The notes under the pieces are model-generated. The model saw only the letters and a program-made list of their open reading frames with translations. It was not told where the DNA came from and made no database searches. Below, piece by piece: positions 36,513 to 44,905 of a stretch of 64,000 nt of DNA; within the stretch, counting starts at the first letter, position 1, and each line of letters begins with the position of its first letter. Source of the stretch: Hymenobacter arizonensis (GTDB lineage Bacteria > Bacteroidota > Bacteroidia > Cytophagales > Hymenobacteraceae); NCBI RefSeq assembly GCF_900115775.1, contig NZ_FOXS01000003.1:558001-622000 (forward strand), read 5' to 3'. A program made the position numbers and the translations under genes.

Positions 36513-37391
36513 CTACCCTGACGACTTCAAATGATACGTAAGCACCGGCGGAAAAGCACTGGTAGCCACGGTCTCAGCAATACTAGTTTGCAGGAAACGG
36601 CTCAGGCCAGTGCGGGCGTGGGTCGGTATCACGACCAAGTCGGCTTTTACTTCCTGCGCAAACTGCTCGATGCCCGTGGAGGTACGGGCTGCGTTCACCA
36701 CATCAATCTTGTAGTTAGTTAGGCCAACGCGTTCGGCAAACACCTGGATGTGCTGCTCTGCGGTGGTGCCGTCGGTGTTCGAGGCGACGTAGAGCAGGTG
36801 CAGCGTGGCGTTGGGGAAAGCGGCCACTACTTGGCGCAGGCCTTCGATGGCTGCGGCTGCTTCTTCGGTGAAGTCGGAGGGGAACACGATGTTGCGCACG
36901 TCGAAACCACTTTGGGCGTGTTTCACGCTAAGTACCGGGCAGGGCGCCAGGCGAATGATGCGCTCGGTGTTGGAGCCGACAAAAAAGCCTTCCATGGCGC
37001 CGTGGCCCTGGGCTCCCATCACCACCAGGTCGATGCCATATTTCTCGACGGCGGTCAGGATGCCGTCGCCAATGCGCGATACCTCCACCGCGTCTTGCAC
37101 CGATACGCTGGGGGCTAGGGTTGCGGCTTCTTCCTTGAGTTGGTTCATGCGGCGCTTGGTCACCTCCATTAGCTTGATGGTGAACAGCTGGTCCATGCCG
37201 CCGCTGTTGGGCAGCTCGGTGCCGTTTACAGGCCCGCCAAAGGTGCTGAAGTTGGGCGTGGCCGACTCCGGCGCTTCGAGCACGTGCAGCAGGGTGACAC
37301 TGCCGCCCGTTTGCTGGGCCAGCTGTAGCGCTACCTCGTAGGCGTGGTGCGATTCGGCAGAGAAATCGGTGGGGACGAGAATGTTTTTCAT
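36513..37391 (-). CDS. Universal stress protein with two Usp domains
   Basis: A 292-residue protein of two tandem Usp domains (about 1-150 and 158-292), beginning MKNILVPTDFSAESHHAYEVALQLA. The first domain keeps the ATP-binding pattern G-2X-G-9X-G-S (GAQGHGAMEGFFVGS, around 127-141). The second domain repeats the fold (NIVFPSDFTEEAAAAIEG) but its corresponding loop (IPTHARTGLSRFLQTS) lacks it, so only one nucleotide site is likely. Usp proteins respond to starvation, oxygen and other stresses. A paralogue lies just upstream at 37636-38493. Confidence 0.92.
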   Translation of the reverse strand: MKNILVPTDFSAESHHAYEVALQLAQQTGGSVTLLHVLEAPESATPNFSTFGGPVNGTELPNSGGMDQLFTIKLMEVTKRRMNQLKEEAATLAPSVSVQDAVEVSRIGDGILTAVEKYGIDLVVMGAQGHGAMEGFFVGSNTERIIRLAPCPVLSVKHAQSGFDVRNIVFPSDFTEEAAAAIEGLRQVVAAFPNATLHLLYVASNTDGTTAEQHIQVFAERVGLTNYKIDVVNAARTSTGIEQFAQEVKADLVVIPTHARTGLSRFLQTSIAETVATSAFPPVLTYHLKSSG

Positions 37392-37458
37392 CGGTAAAAG
37401 AAGAGAGGTGAAACAGGCAAAATGCCCTAGACATCTATTCTCTTACGAGTGTTTACCG
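37392..37458. repeat. Short inverted repeat directly upstream of the first usp gene
   Basis: CGGTAAA...AAGAGA (37392-37406) pairs with TCTCTT...TTTACCG (37440-37458), with a small hairpin between. It begins at the base just upstream of the ATG (minus strand), so it would be part of the 5' untranslated region or an operator. The second usp gene has a larger inverted repeat in the same position. Confidence 0.45.
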
Positions 37459-37635
37459 ATTGGGGGTAAGCTGCAGCATGCCGCAGTTACTGCATCAGTA
37501 TGAAGACATTCTATCAAGTGCAAGCGCTGGATGCGCCATAGGCAGGTCCTCGCTGCCTAAGCCGCATGCGTCGAACCATAGCTTGACAGTGCCGGTGCCG
37601 GGCGCACATTTCTGGCTTCCCGTCACCGGCAACTG

Positions 37636-38493
37636 TTACTGAAAACGGTAGGTCAGCACGGGCGGAAAGGCGTGGGTGGCCACGGCCTCGGCCACGCTGG
37701 GCCGCAGCCAGGTGCTCAGGCCCGAGCGGCCGTGCGTGGGCATCACCACCCAATCGGATTGCACGCTTTGGGCATATTGCTCGATACCGGTGCTGGTGCG
37801 GTCGGCCTCGACCACGGCCGGCTGCCAGTTGGTGAGCTGGTGCTTGCGGGCAAACTCCTGAATCTGCTCTTGCTGCTGGCTGGGCTCGGTATGGTGCCCC
37901 ACCATTACCTGCAGCAGGTGCAGCCGGGCGTTCGGGAACACGGCCTGCACCTGGCGCAAGCCTGCAAGGGCGCCTTCTGGGTTGCCCGAAAAATCGAAGG
38001 GAAACACAATGTTGCGCACCTCCAGCTGCGCGTGCTCGTGCTTCACAGTCAGCACCGGGCAGGGCGCCAGTCGAATCATTTGCTCGGTGGTCGAGCTCAC
38101 GAAGAAGTGCTGGATGCCGCTGTGCTCGCGGGCCCCCATCACCACCAGGTCGATGCCGTATTTCTGAATGGCCCGCAGAATGCCATCGCCCACCGCACCG
38201 GTCTTCACGGTGTGCCGAACCGACACACCCGACGCGCGCAGCATCGCTTCGTCCTGCAGGTTCTGCAGCCGACGCTTGGTGGCCTCCATAAGCTTGATGG
38301 GGAAGATTTGGTCGAGCCCGGCGCCACCAACCGGGCCGCCCACCGAGCTGAAGCCGCTTGCGGTGTCGCCGAGTTCTTCGAGCACGTGCAACAGCGTTAC
38401 GCTGCCTCCCGTGTGCCGGGCGAGCTGCAGCGCCACCTTGTAGGCGTAGTGCGCCTCGGGTGAAAAATCAGTGGGTACAAGTATATTTTTCAT
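37636..38493 (-). CDS. Universal stress protein with two Usp domains, paralogue
   Basis: A 285-residue homologue of the previous protein along its whole length, starting MKNILVPTDFSPEAHYAYKVALQLARHTGG. The first-domain nucleotide loop reads GAREHSGIQHFFVSS: glycines of the G-2X-G-9X-G motif are replaced, so ATP binding may be lost, unlike its partner. The second domain has NIVFPFDFSGNPEGALAGL and ends MPTHGRSGLSTWLRPSVAE, which is closer to the consensus than in the first protein. Possibly complementary halves of a heterodimer, but that is inference. Confidence 0.9.
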   Translation of the reverse strand: MKNILVPTDFSPEAHYAYKVALQLARHTGGSVTLLHVLEELGDTASGFSSVGGPVGGAGLDQIFPIKLMEATKRRLQNLQDEAMLRASGVSVRHTVKTGAVGDGILRAIQKYGIDLVVMGAREHSGIQHFFVSSTTEQMIRLAPCPVLTVKHEHAQLEVRNIVFPFDFSGNPEGALAGLRQVQAVFPNARLHLLQVMVGHHTEPSQQQEQIQEFARKHQLTNWQPAVVEADRTSTGIEQYAQSVQSDWVVMPTHGRSGLSTWLRPSVAEAVATHAFPPVLTYRFQ

Positions 38494-38630
38494 AACTAAA
38501 AAAGAAAGGTGAAAAATTGTAATAACCCGGCGCAGTCACTCCCCGCCATAGGCCCTATACGCAAGAGGGTTGGCTAGGGTAAGACGCTGTGCACCGGGTT
38601 ATTACAAGTTAATCTTTCTTTTCTAGTTAT
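38492..38630. repeat. 139-bp inverted repeat between a usp start and the tlpA-like gene
   Basis: Left arm ATAACTAAAAAAGAAAG...TTGTAATAACCCGG (38492-38530) and right arm CCGGGTTATTACAA...CTTTCTTTTCTAGTTAT (38594-38630) are near-perfect inverted copies. It begins inside the usp start codon region and ends three bases before the stop of the tlpA-like gene, so it makes up the entire upstream region of the second usp gene. It could be a terminator plus operator or a mobile palindrome. Confidence 0.75.
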
Positions 38631-38633
38631 GCA

Positions 38634-39935
38634 CTATTCTTTTAATAGTTTATCTACCTCCCGGTTGAAGCCGGCAATCTCTTCTTCGTAGTATTTGCCC
38701 GTGCCGGGGCCGGCAAAACCGGTGTGGATTTTCCGCACGTTGCCTTTCTTATCCAGGAAGATTGTGGTGGGGAAAGCCAGCACCTGCTGCAGCTGAGGCA
38801 GCGACTTGGCAGCCGAGTCTTTGTTGGACACCCCCGCCACGGCCAGCTCGTACTTGATGTCGTAGCGCTCGCGCAGCTTGCGCAGCCGGGCTGAGGCCAC
38901 TTTGTAGTCGGGGCTGCGTTCGTAGCCCAGGCCGATTACCTCCACGCCCCGGTCTTTGTTTTTCTCGTACCAGGGCGCTAGGAAAGCGGTTTCGTCCATG
39001 CAGTTGGGGCACCAGGAGCCCAGGAGCTGGATAACCACCACTTTGCCTTTGTAGATGGGATTGGAAGGGGAAACCACCCCGCCCTCGAACACGCTGGGAA
39101 ATTTGAAGTCCAGCTTGGTTTGACCCTCTTTGAGCGAGGTCAGGGCGTAGGCATCGGGGAGTTTGGCTTTGGGGTCGAGCACGGCGGTCCAGGTTTCGTG
39201 GCCGGCTTTGCCGGAATAAAAGTCGCCTTTGAGAGTGCCATCGGGCTGCTTGATGGCCTGAAAGAGAAAGCCGTGGTTGCCGTCGAACGTCGACATGCCC
39301 ATGCCGCTGGGCAGCACTGAGCCCGCGAGGTAGCGGTAGTCGCCGGTGGTGGTGAGGAAAGTGCCCCGGATGCTGGCCCCGTCCTGCTTAAAAACGCCCA
39401 CGGCGGGGTATGTCTTGCCGCCGTCTTCTCTGAACGTGACCCGCCAGGTGCCGTTGAAGTCCGGGGTGCCGGCCGCAGCCGTGGGCTGGGGCCGCTCGCC
39501 GAAGAGGGCCACCACCGGCAGGCGGTAGGAGGTGGGCGCGTCGTACTTCACCCAAGTGCCGGTGAGCTTGTTCTCGCCATCGGGCCGCAGCACCAACGCG
39601 GCGTCGAACACGTGCAGGCGGATAGTAGCCGAGTCGCCGGCGGCTGAGATTTCGTCGCAGCGCAGCCGCTCTTCGCCGTCGAGGCCCTTATTTATTAGGT
39701 AAACAACCGGCTTGCCGTTCTCCACGGCCACGTCTAAGGTGAAGTTGATGGCCTTGTTCTGAGCTTTTACAAACCCCTCCCAAAGGCCGGTCTTGAGGCC
39801 CGCGGGCAGGGCCGTGCTGGTAGTGGCGGCGCTGGTGTCGGCCGTTTCTTTTTTGGTGGAAGAGGAATCGCAGCTGGCCAGCAGGCTCAGGCCCGCGGCG
39901 GCCATGGCCAGCAAGCGGAGGGAAATCGTAGTCAT
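38634..39935 (-). CDS. TlpA-like thioredoxin-fold lipoprotein
   Basis: A 433-residue periplasmic disulfide reductase with a lipobox (LLASC, Cys22). Residues about 45-270 form a beta-rich N-terminal domain (TGLWEGFVKAQNKAINFTLDV, FNGTWRVTFREDGGKTYPAVG) found in front of thioredoxin domains in Bacteroidota. The C-terminal domain has GKVVVIQLLGSWCPNCMDETAFL with the redox pair WCPNC at 308-312, and the cis-Pro block AFPTTIFLDKKG near the end. It probably reduces disulfides in the envelope, but the partner is unknown. Confidence 0.9.
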   Translation of the reverse strand: MTTISLRLLAMAAAGLSLLASCDSSSTKKETADTSAATTSTALPAGLKTGLWEGFVKAQNKAINFTLDVAVENGKPVVYLINKGLDGEERLRCDEISAAGDSATIRLHVFDAALVLRPDGENKLTGTWVKYDAPTSYRLPVVALFGERPQPTAAAGTPDFNGTWRVTFREDGGKTYPAVGVFKQDGASIRGTFLTTTGDYRYLAGSVLPSGMGMSTFDGNHGFLFQAIKQPDGTLKGDFYSGKAGHETWTAVLDPKAKLPDAYALTSLKEGQTKLDFKFPSVFEGGVVSPSNPIYKGKVVVIQLLGSWCPNCMDETAFLAPWYEKNKDRGVEVIGLGYERSPDYKVASARLRKLRERYDIKYELAVAGVSNKDSAAKSLPQLQQVLAFPTTIFLDKKGNVRKIHTGFAGPGTGKYYEEEIAGFNREVDKLLKE

Positions 39936-40160
39936 AATAGTGCAAAAGTGCGAAGGGAAAACCGGCAGTGCCAGCCGGGGGCCACAACTGCTAATTGCAC
40001 CAATTAGTTGTGGTGGCCTGCTGTTCTATTAAGCCATGGTCTGTGCTTCAGCATTGTCGCACCAATCCCAACGCTACTCCAAAAACCTACGTTACCTATA
40101 GTTGGACTTCCCCAAAACGGTATTCCCACGTTCCGGCTAGGTACAACTTAGCGCAGGTAC

Positions 40161-40168
40161 TACATTTG
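40161..40168 (+). promoter_or_regulatory. Promoter -7 element of the aconitase gene
   Basis: TACATTTG matches TAnnTTTG, 29 bases upstream of the ATG. No clear -33 box. Confidence 0.5.
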
Positions 40169-40197
40169 CACAACCACTTTTTTTACTACTGCATCCT

Positions 40198-42489
40198 ATG
40201 GCTTTCGACCTGGAAATGATTCGCGCCGTGTACGACGGCATGGGTTCCCGCATCGAGGCGGCCCGCGCCGCGGTGGCGCGCCCGCTCACCCTCACCGAGA
40301 AAATCCTCTACGCCCACCTCTACGGGGGCGAAGTAAAGCAAGCCTTCGAGCGTGGGGTTTCTTACGTTGATTTTGCCCCCGACCGCGTGGCCATGCAGGA
40401 CGCTACCGCCCAAATGGCGCTGCTCCAGTTCATGCAGGCCGGCAAGCCCACGGCCGCCGTGCCCAGCACCGTGCATTGCGACCACCTTATTCAGGCCAAA
40501 GACGGCGCCACGCCCGACCTCGCCGAAGCCAACACCGAAAACAAGGAAGTGTACGACTTCCTGGCCTCGGTTTCCAATAAATACGGCATCGGTTTCTGGA
40601 AGCCCGGCGCCGGCATCATTCACCAGGTAGTGCTGGAAAACTACGCCTTCCCCGGCGGTATGATGATTGGCACCGACTCCCACACCCCCAACGCGGGCGG
40701 CCTAGGCATGATTGCCATTGGCGTAGGCGGCGCCGATGCCGTGGACGTAATGGCCGGCATGGCCTGGGAATTGAAGTTCCCCAAGGTGATTGGCGTGAAG
40801 CTGACTGGCAAGCTCAGCGGCTGGACGGCTCCCAAAGATGTTATTCTAAAGGTCGCTGGTATTCTGACCGTGAAAGGCGGCACAGGCGCCATCGTGGAGT
40901 ACTTCGGCGAAGGTGCCGAAGCCATGAGCTGCACCGGCAAAGCCACCATCTGCAACATGGGCGCTGAAATCGGGGCAACTACCTCGGTGTTCAACTACGA
41001 CGAGAAAATGGCCGAGTACCTGCGCGGCACTGGCCGTGCCGACATCGCCGACGCTGCCTCCGCGGTAGCCGAGCACCTGCGCGCCGACGAAGAAGTGTAT
41101 GCCCAGCCCGAGCGTTTCTACGACCAACTCATCGAAATCAACCTTTCCGAGTTGGAGCCGCACGTCAACGGCCCGTTCACGCCGGACGCGGCCTGGCCCA
41201 TCTCGCAGTTTGCTGCTGCTGTGCGCGAGCACGGCTGGCCCGCTAAGCTGGAAGTAGGCCTCATCGGCTCCTGCACCAACTCGAGCTACGAAGACATCAC
41301 CCGCGCCGCTTCCATTGCTGCCCAGGCCGTGGAAAAAGGCCTACACGTGAACGCCGAGTTTACCATCACGCCCGGCTCGGAGCTGGTGCGCTACACCGTG
41401 GCCCGCGACGGCCTCCTCGACACGTTTGCCGAAATGGGCGGCGTGGTGCTGGCCAACGCCTGCGGTCCGTGCATCGGCCAGTGGGCCCGCCACACCGATG
41501 ACCCCAAGCGCAAGAACTCCATCATCACGAGCTTCAACCGCAATTTCGCCAAGCGCAACGACGGCAACCCCAACACCCACGCCTTCGTGGCTTCGCCCGA
41601 AATTGTGACGGCTTTCGCTATAGCCGGCGACCTGACTTTCAATCCCCTCACCGACACCCTGCCCGGCACCAACGGCCCCGTGAAGCTCGACGAGCCCCGC
41701 GGCGTGGAGATGCCACCCCGCGGCTTCGCCGTAGAAGATGCCGGCTTCCAGGCGCCCGCTGCCGATGGCAGCACGGTGCAGGTATTGGTAAGCCCATCGT
41801 CTGACCGCCTGGAGCTGCTCGAGCCCTTCAAAGCTTGGGAAGGCACCGACCTGAAAGGGTTGCGCCTCCTCATCAAGGCCCAGGGCAAGTGCACCACCGA
41901 CCACATTTCGATGGCCGGCCCGTGGTTGAAATACCGTGGTCACCTGGACAACATCTCCAACAACATGCTCATCGGGGCCACTAACGCCTTCAATGGCGAG
42001 GCCAATTCGGTGCGGGAGTTTGTGACCCAGGGCGATGGCACTACCACCGTACCGCAGGCCGCCCGCTCCTACAAGAGCATGGGCATCGGCACGGTAGTAG
42101 TGGGCGATGAGAACTACGGCGAAGGCTCCTCCCGCGAGCACGCCGCCATGGAGCCCCGCCACCTGGGCGTGCGCGCCGTGATTGTGAAGAGCTTCGCACG
42201 TATCCACGAAACCAACCTGAAGAAGCAAGGCATGCTGGCCCTCACCTTCGCCAACAAGGCCGACTACGACCTGATTGAAGAGGAGGATACCATCGACATC
42301 CTCGGCCTGACCAACTTCACGCCCGGCGAGCCCCTGCAGGCCCGCCTGCACCACTCCGACGGCGACACCGACCTCATCACCCTCAACCACACCTACAACC
42401 AAGGTCAAATTGAGTGGTTCAAAGCAGGTTCGGCCCTGAACCTGATTCGGATGAAGGAAAGCGGCTCCGCTCAAATGTCGCAGAAGTAG
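40198..42489 (+). CDS. acn: Aconitate hydratase
   Basis: TCA-cycle enzyme converting citrate to isocitrate through its 4Fe-4S cluster. The 763-residue protein has the cluster ligands Cys359 (GSCTNSS), Cys422 and Cys425 (ACGPCIGQW), and conserved substrate blocks [27 protein letters not shown] and [19 protein letters not shown] (the swivelling domain 4). Its length and blocks resemble the mitochondrial-type aconitase found in Bacteroidota rather than AcnB. A solitary gene with its own promoter and terminator. Confidence 0.96.
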   Translation: MAFDLEMIRAVYDGMGSRIEAARAAVARPLTLTEKILYAHLYGGEVKQAFERGVSYVDFAPDRVAMQDATAQMALLQFMQAGKPTAAVPSTVHCDHLIQAKDGATPDLAEANTENKEVYDFLASVSNKYGIGFWKPGAGIIHQVVLENYAFPGGMMIGTDSHTPNAGGLGMIAIGVGGADAVDVMAGMAWELKFPKVIGVKLTGKLSGWTAPKDVILKVAGILTVKGGTGAIVEYFGEGAEAMSCTGKATICNMGAEIGATTSVFNYDEKMAEYLRGTGRADIADAASAVAEHLRADEEVYAQPERFYDQLIEINLSELEPHVNGPFTPDAAWPISQFAAAVREHGWPAKLEVGLIGSCTNSSYEDITRAASIAAQAVEKGLHVNAEFTITPGSELVRYTVARDGLLDTFAEMGGVVLANACGPCIGQWARHTDDPKRKNSIITSFNRNFAKRNDGNPNTHAFVASPEIVTAFAIAGDLTFNPLTDTLPGTNGPVKLDEPRGVEMPPRGFAVEDAGFQAPAADGSTVQVLVSPSSDRLELLEPFKAWEGTDLKGLRLLIKAQGKCTTDHISMAGPWLKYRGHLDNISNNMLIGATNAFNGEANSVREFVTQGDGTTTVPQAARSYKSMGIGTVVVGDENYGEGSSREHAAMEPRHLGVRAVIVKSFARIHETNLKKQGMLALTFANKADYDLIEEEDTIDILGLTNFTPGEPLQARLHHSDGDTDLITLNHTYNQGQIEWFKAGSALNLIRMKESGSAQMSQK

Positions 42490-42514
42490 TAACCGCTTTA
42501 GAAGCGTAAGCAAC

Positions 42515-42548
42515 AACGGCCGCCTCAGGATACTGGGGCGGCCGTTTT
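42515..42548 (+). terminator. Aconitase terminator
   Basis: Stem AACGGCCGCC / GGCGGCCGTT with a partly paired TCAGGATACTGG loop and T run. A near-identical hairpin recurs at 43348-43382. Confidence 0.85.
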
Positions 42549-42586
42549 GTTATCTTATTATTGGAAAACGGGATAGATTAAATAAT

Positions 42587-43126
42587 ATGAGTGACAACAG
42601 CATTTCAATTGTTTCTAAAATCTCTGATTATCCCGCGAATCGATTAAAGGCGCAACAAATTTTAGACTGGCTGATTTCGGAGGATATAGTGGAGCGAGAA
42701 CTATCAACCTGCGTATTAAGCTCTGAGCTTGGGTATGCAATTGCAAAAGGCGCGAGCTTGATTACGGATATGCCTCAAAATTTGCCGATGAACCTAGCTG
42801 TTAACGGGTTAGAAATTATAGTAAAGAGAACAGTATTCGATACGGGCGGCAATGGTGTCGAGAGTATTATTTGCCCAAAGTGTTCGAAGGATATTGTTGA
42901 GAACGATTGGGATTTAGAGTCTTGGAGTAACAGTGAAATTGATAAATTGCTTTGTCCACAATGTGAAGCTTTATCAGACATAAATCAATACTGTTTTGTG
43001 CCCGATTGGGGCTTTAGCAACTTGGGGTTTAAATTTTGGAACTGGCCTGAATTAAGTCCTGAGTTTATAGCAAATTTTGAAAAGAGGCTTGAATGCAAGG
43101 TGCGCGTAGTGTACCAGCGTATTTAA
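42587..43126 (+). CDS. A+T-rich orphan gene with a zinc-ribbon-like region
   Basis: A 179-residue protein I could not place in a family. Its codons are visibly richer in A and T (many AAT, ATT, TTA) than every gene around it, which suggests recent acquisition. It has CPKC (about 104-107) and CPQC (about 131-134), a possible zinc ribbon, and an aromatic C terminus (FVPDWGFSNLGFKFWNWPEL then FEKRLECKVRVVYQRI). There is no signal peptide or membrane segment, so it is probably cytoplasmic. It lies between two copies of the same terminator hairpin, just before a structured palindromic element. Confidence 0.7.
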   Translation: MSDNSISIVSKISDYPANRLKAQQILDWLISEDIVERELSTCVLSSELGYAIAKGASLITDMPQNLPMNLAVNGLEIIVKRTVFDTGGNGVESIICPKCSKDIVENDWDLESWSNSEIDKLLCPQCEALSDINQYCFVPDWGFSNLGFKFWNWPELSPEFIANFEKRLECKVRVVYQRI

Positions 43127-43162
43127 ATAAGCGCTATAAGCGCTTTCGGAGTTATTACTCCG

Positions 43163-43341
43163 CTGGCGCGAGTTTAGCGCAGCGTATCTCGTGATTCAAT
43201 AATTGGGCGAGGTTGTGCCTCGCAATAGCACGACTGGCCTTGGAACGACCTACAGGAGCGGCCATATCTTGCTGCTGGTGCAGCAGGGGGCAGCCTCACT
43301 TCATAATCGGCACGAGTTACGCTGCGCTAAACTCGCGTCAG
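43163..43341. repeat. Structured 179-bp palindromic element
   Basis: Terminal arms CTGGCGCGAGTTTAGCGCAGCG and CGCTGCGCTAAACTCGCGTCAG differ by one base and extend inward (CTCGTG / CACGAG) for about 31 bases. The interior contains further hairpins (GCGAGGTTGTGCCTCGC near 43207, TGCTGCTGGTGCAGCA near 43270). A short related hairpin with CTGGCGCGAG ends lies at 44029-44063, on the other side of the methyltransferase gene. Confidence 0.75.
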
Positions 43342-43347
43342 TGATGC

Positions 43348-43382
43348 AATGGCCGCCTCAGGAAACTGGGGCGGCCGTTTCG
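43348..43382 (+). terminator. Second copy of the aconitase-type terminator hairpin
   Basis: AATGGCCGCC TCAGGAAACTGG GGCGGCCGTTT matches 42515-42548 except for a few bases, but here it lies upstream of a gene (43455), not after one on the same strand. Confidence 0.6.
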
Positions 43383-43454
43383 TTTCCGCCACTTTCGCGG
43401 GCGCTTGCCGTACAAGCATTGCACTATCATCCCGTAAACCAGCGCGCTAGCACA

Positions 43455-44018
43455 ATGGATACTATCGTCTATCTCAAGAATATGCTGCGCGATAAGCAGG
43501 TAGCTTCTTTAATGCCGACCTCGGGTTTTGCGGTCGAAAGGGTGTGCAGTAAAATTGATTTTAGCCGTCGGAACATAATTGTGGAGTTCGGGCCGGGCAC
43601 GGGCGTATTTACCCGCTATCTGCTTAGCCGGCTGACATCCGACTCGGTGCTGATTGTGATTGAGCGGAACGAAGAGTTTGTGCAGATACTGCACGAGACG
43701 TTTCAGGATTTGCGGCTGGTTATTTACCACGACAGTGCCGAGAACATTGGGCACCTATTAGCCAGCAGCAATGAAAATCAGGCGGATTATATCGTGTCAG
43801 GCATCCCGTTTTCGTTTCTGCCCCCCGAACTGCGCGAAACTATTGTTCGCAACTCGAACCAGTGCCTGCGGCCCGGTGGCAAATTCCTGGCATATCAGAC
43901 ATTCTTTCAGTTAGACCGTTTTCTGAAAGATTATCTCGACCAGCAATTCAGAAAATCAGCGATAGAAATCTGCCTTCTTAATGCGCCGCCGCTTAAGATT
44001 TTTGAGGCGGTTAAGTAG
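43455..44018 (+). CDS. SAM-dependent methyltransferase (phospholipid N-methyltransferase/KsgA-like fold)
   Basis: A 187-residue class I methyltransferase. The SAM-binding motif I is IIVEFGPGTGVFTRYLL (EFGPGTG at 44-50), motif II VLIVIERNEEFVQIL (acidic residue at the end of strand 2), and the motif IV region is ADYIVSGIPFSFLPPE. The pattern matches the PmtA-like phospholipid methyltransferases of Proteobacteria and the related rRNA adenine dimethylases; choosing between lipid and RNA substrate is not possible here. The longer open frame to 43203 is not coding, because it reads through the palindromic element and the terminator hairpin. The ATG at 43455 begins the family core. Confidence 0.82.
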   Translation: MDTIVYLKNMLRDKQVASLMPTSGFAVERVCSKIDFSRRNIIVEFGPGTGVFTRYLLSRLTSDSVLIVIERNEEFVQILHETFQDLRLVIYHDSAENIGHLLASSNENQADYIVSGIPFSFLPPELRETIVRNSNQCLRPGGKFLAYQTFFQLDRFLKDYLDQQFRKSAIEICLLNAPPLKIFEAVK

Positions 44019-44028
44019 CTCTCATTGG

Positions 44029-44063
44029 CTGGCGCGAGTTACACTCCGCTAACCTCGCGCCAG
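44029..44063. repeat. Short hairpin related to the 43163-43341 element
   Basis: CTGGCGCGAG / CTCGCGCCAG with a loop that includes ACTCCGCTAA, as found beside the larger element. Lies between the convergent methyltransferase and EcsC genes and may act as a terminator. Confidence 0.6.
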
Positions 44064-44089
44064 ACGTGCGTCAGCCGGTTTAAGCTGCA

Positions 44090-44833
44090 CTATGCCCGCG
44101 CCAGCCGGGCATCCTCCGCGGCGAAGTAGCGCATGCGGTAGCAGTTCATAGCCATGTCGCCGAGCTGTTCCATGAGCTTGTAGTTGGCGATGGCACCCAC
44201 TGGTGCGCCGATGATGGGCAGGAGTTGGGCCATCTTGGCGATGTCGATGTAGTCGCGGTATTCCTGCTGCAGGGTGCGCCAGTCGAACTCGTTCACGTCG
44301 GCGGGCAGGGAGTGGCGGTAGCTGTCCCAGGTGGCGAGGCGGGCGTAGGTTTCGTTGCGGGTATGCTGGCTGCTGAAGGCCAGCTGAAAGACGTGCAGCA
44401 TGTAGAGCCGCTCGGTGTAGTCGCGCACGTCGTGGCCGTAGAGGGCGGCAATGTCGAAGAGCAGCTTGATTTTGAGGCCCAGCAGCAGCGGGAAATCGGC
44501 CAGGCCCAGCAGGAAGCCACCGGCTCCCGTCACGGCGCCTTCGGCCGAGGCGGTGTTGCGGTAGTAACGGATGCGGGTGCGCACGGCAGTTTCGCGGGCC
44601 GGGAGGGTGCCATCGGGGAGGGGGCGGCGCGTGGTGTGGGTGGAGCCGAACAGCACGCCGCGCACCATCTGCTTGATGGCGGCCGTGATGGCCCGGTGCA
44701 CCCGCTCGGGCAGGAGGGCGTTGAACCGGGCCTGCATGTGGCGGGCGAAGCGGTTCATAAAGGACGGGGGCCGCTGCATCCGCTGCTGCCAGGCCTGCAT
44801 CTCGGCGTGGGCCTGCTGTTCCTCAGAAGACAT
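44090..44833 (-). CDS. EcsC family protein
   Basis: The 247-residue protein matches the EcsC family, named after the third gene of the Bacillus ecs operon and of unknown biochemical role. Recognisable blocks are AVTGAGGFLLGLADFPLLLGLKIKLLFDIAALYG, a hydrophobic stretch that may touch the membrane, and LLPIIGAPVGAIANYKLMEQLGDMAMNCYRMRYF near the C terminus. A 'HAEMQAWQQRM' start fits a cytoplasmic N terminus. Co-directional with, but separated by 70 bases from, the GT2 gene. A long antisense ORF across both is a composition artefact. Confidence 0.85.
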   Translation of the reverse strand: MSSEEQQAHAEMQAWQQRMQRPPSFMNRFARHMQARFNALLPERVHRAITAAIKQMVRGVLFGSTHTTRRPLPDGTLPARETAVRTRIRYYRNTASAEGAVTGAGGFLLGLADFPLLLGLKIKLLFDIAALYGHDVRDYTERLYMLHVFQLAFSSQHTRNETYARLATWDSYRHSLPADVNEFDWRTLQQEYRDYIDIAKMAQLLPIIGAPVGAIANYKLMEQLGDMAMNCYRMRYFAAEDARLARA

Positions 44834-44905
44834 GGGCTTGGGGTAAAGGTGGTTGCCCTTAGCTACGTGGGTTGGCAGGCTTGCGTTGGGAAGATGCCCC
44901 TTAAG

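Noticed and set aside
41341..42516. A 391-codon minus-strand ORF in the aconitase gene
   Set aside because: Antisense to the clear aconitase reading frame; no family motif.
42587..43126. A toxin-antitoxin or immunity gene call for the orphan
   Set aside because: The composition and isolation suggest acquisition, but no toxin partner, signal or known immunity fold could be seen.
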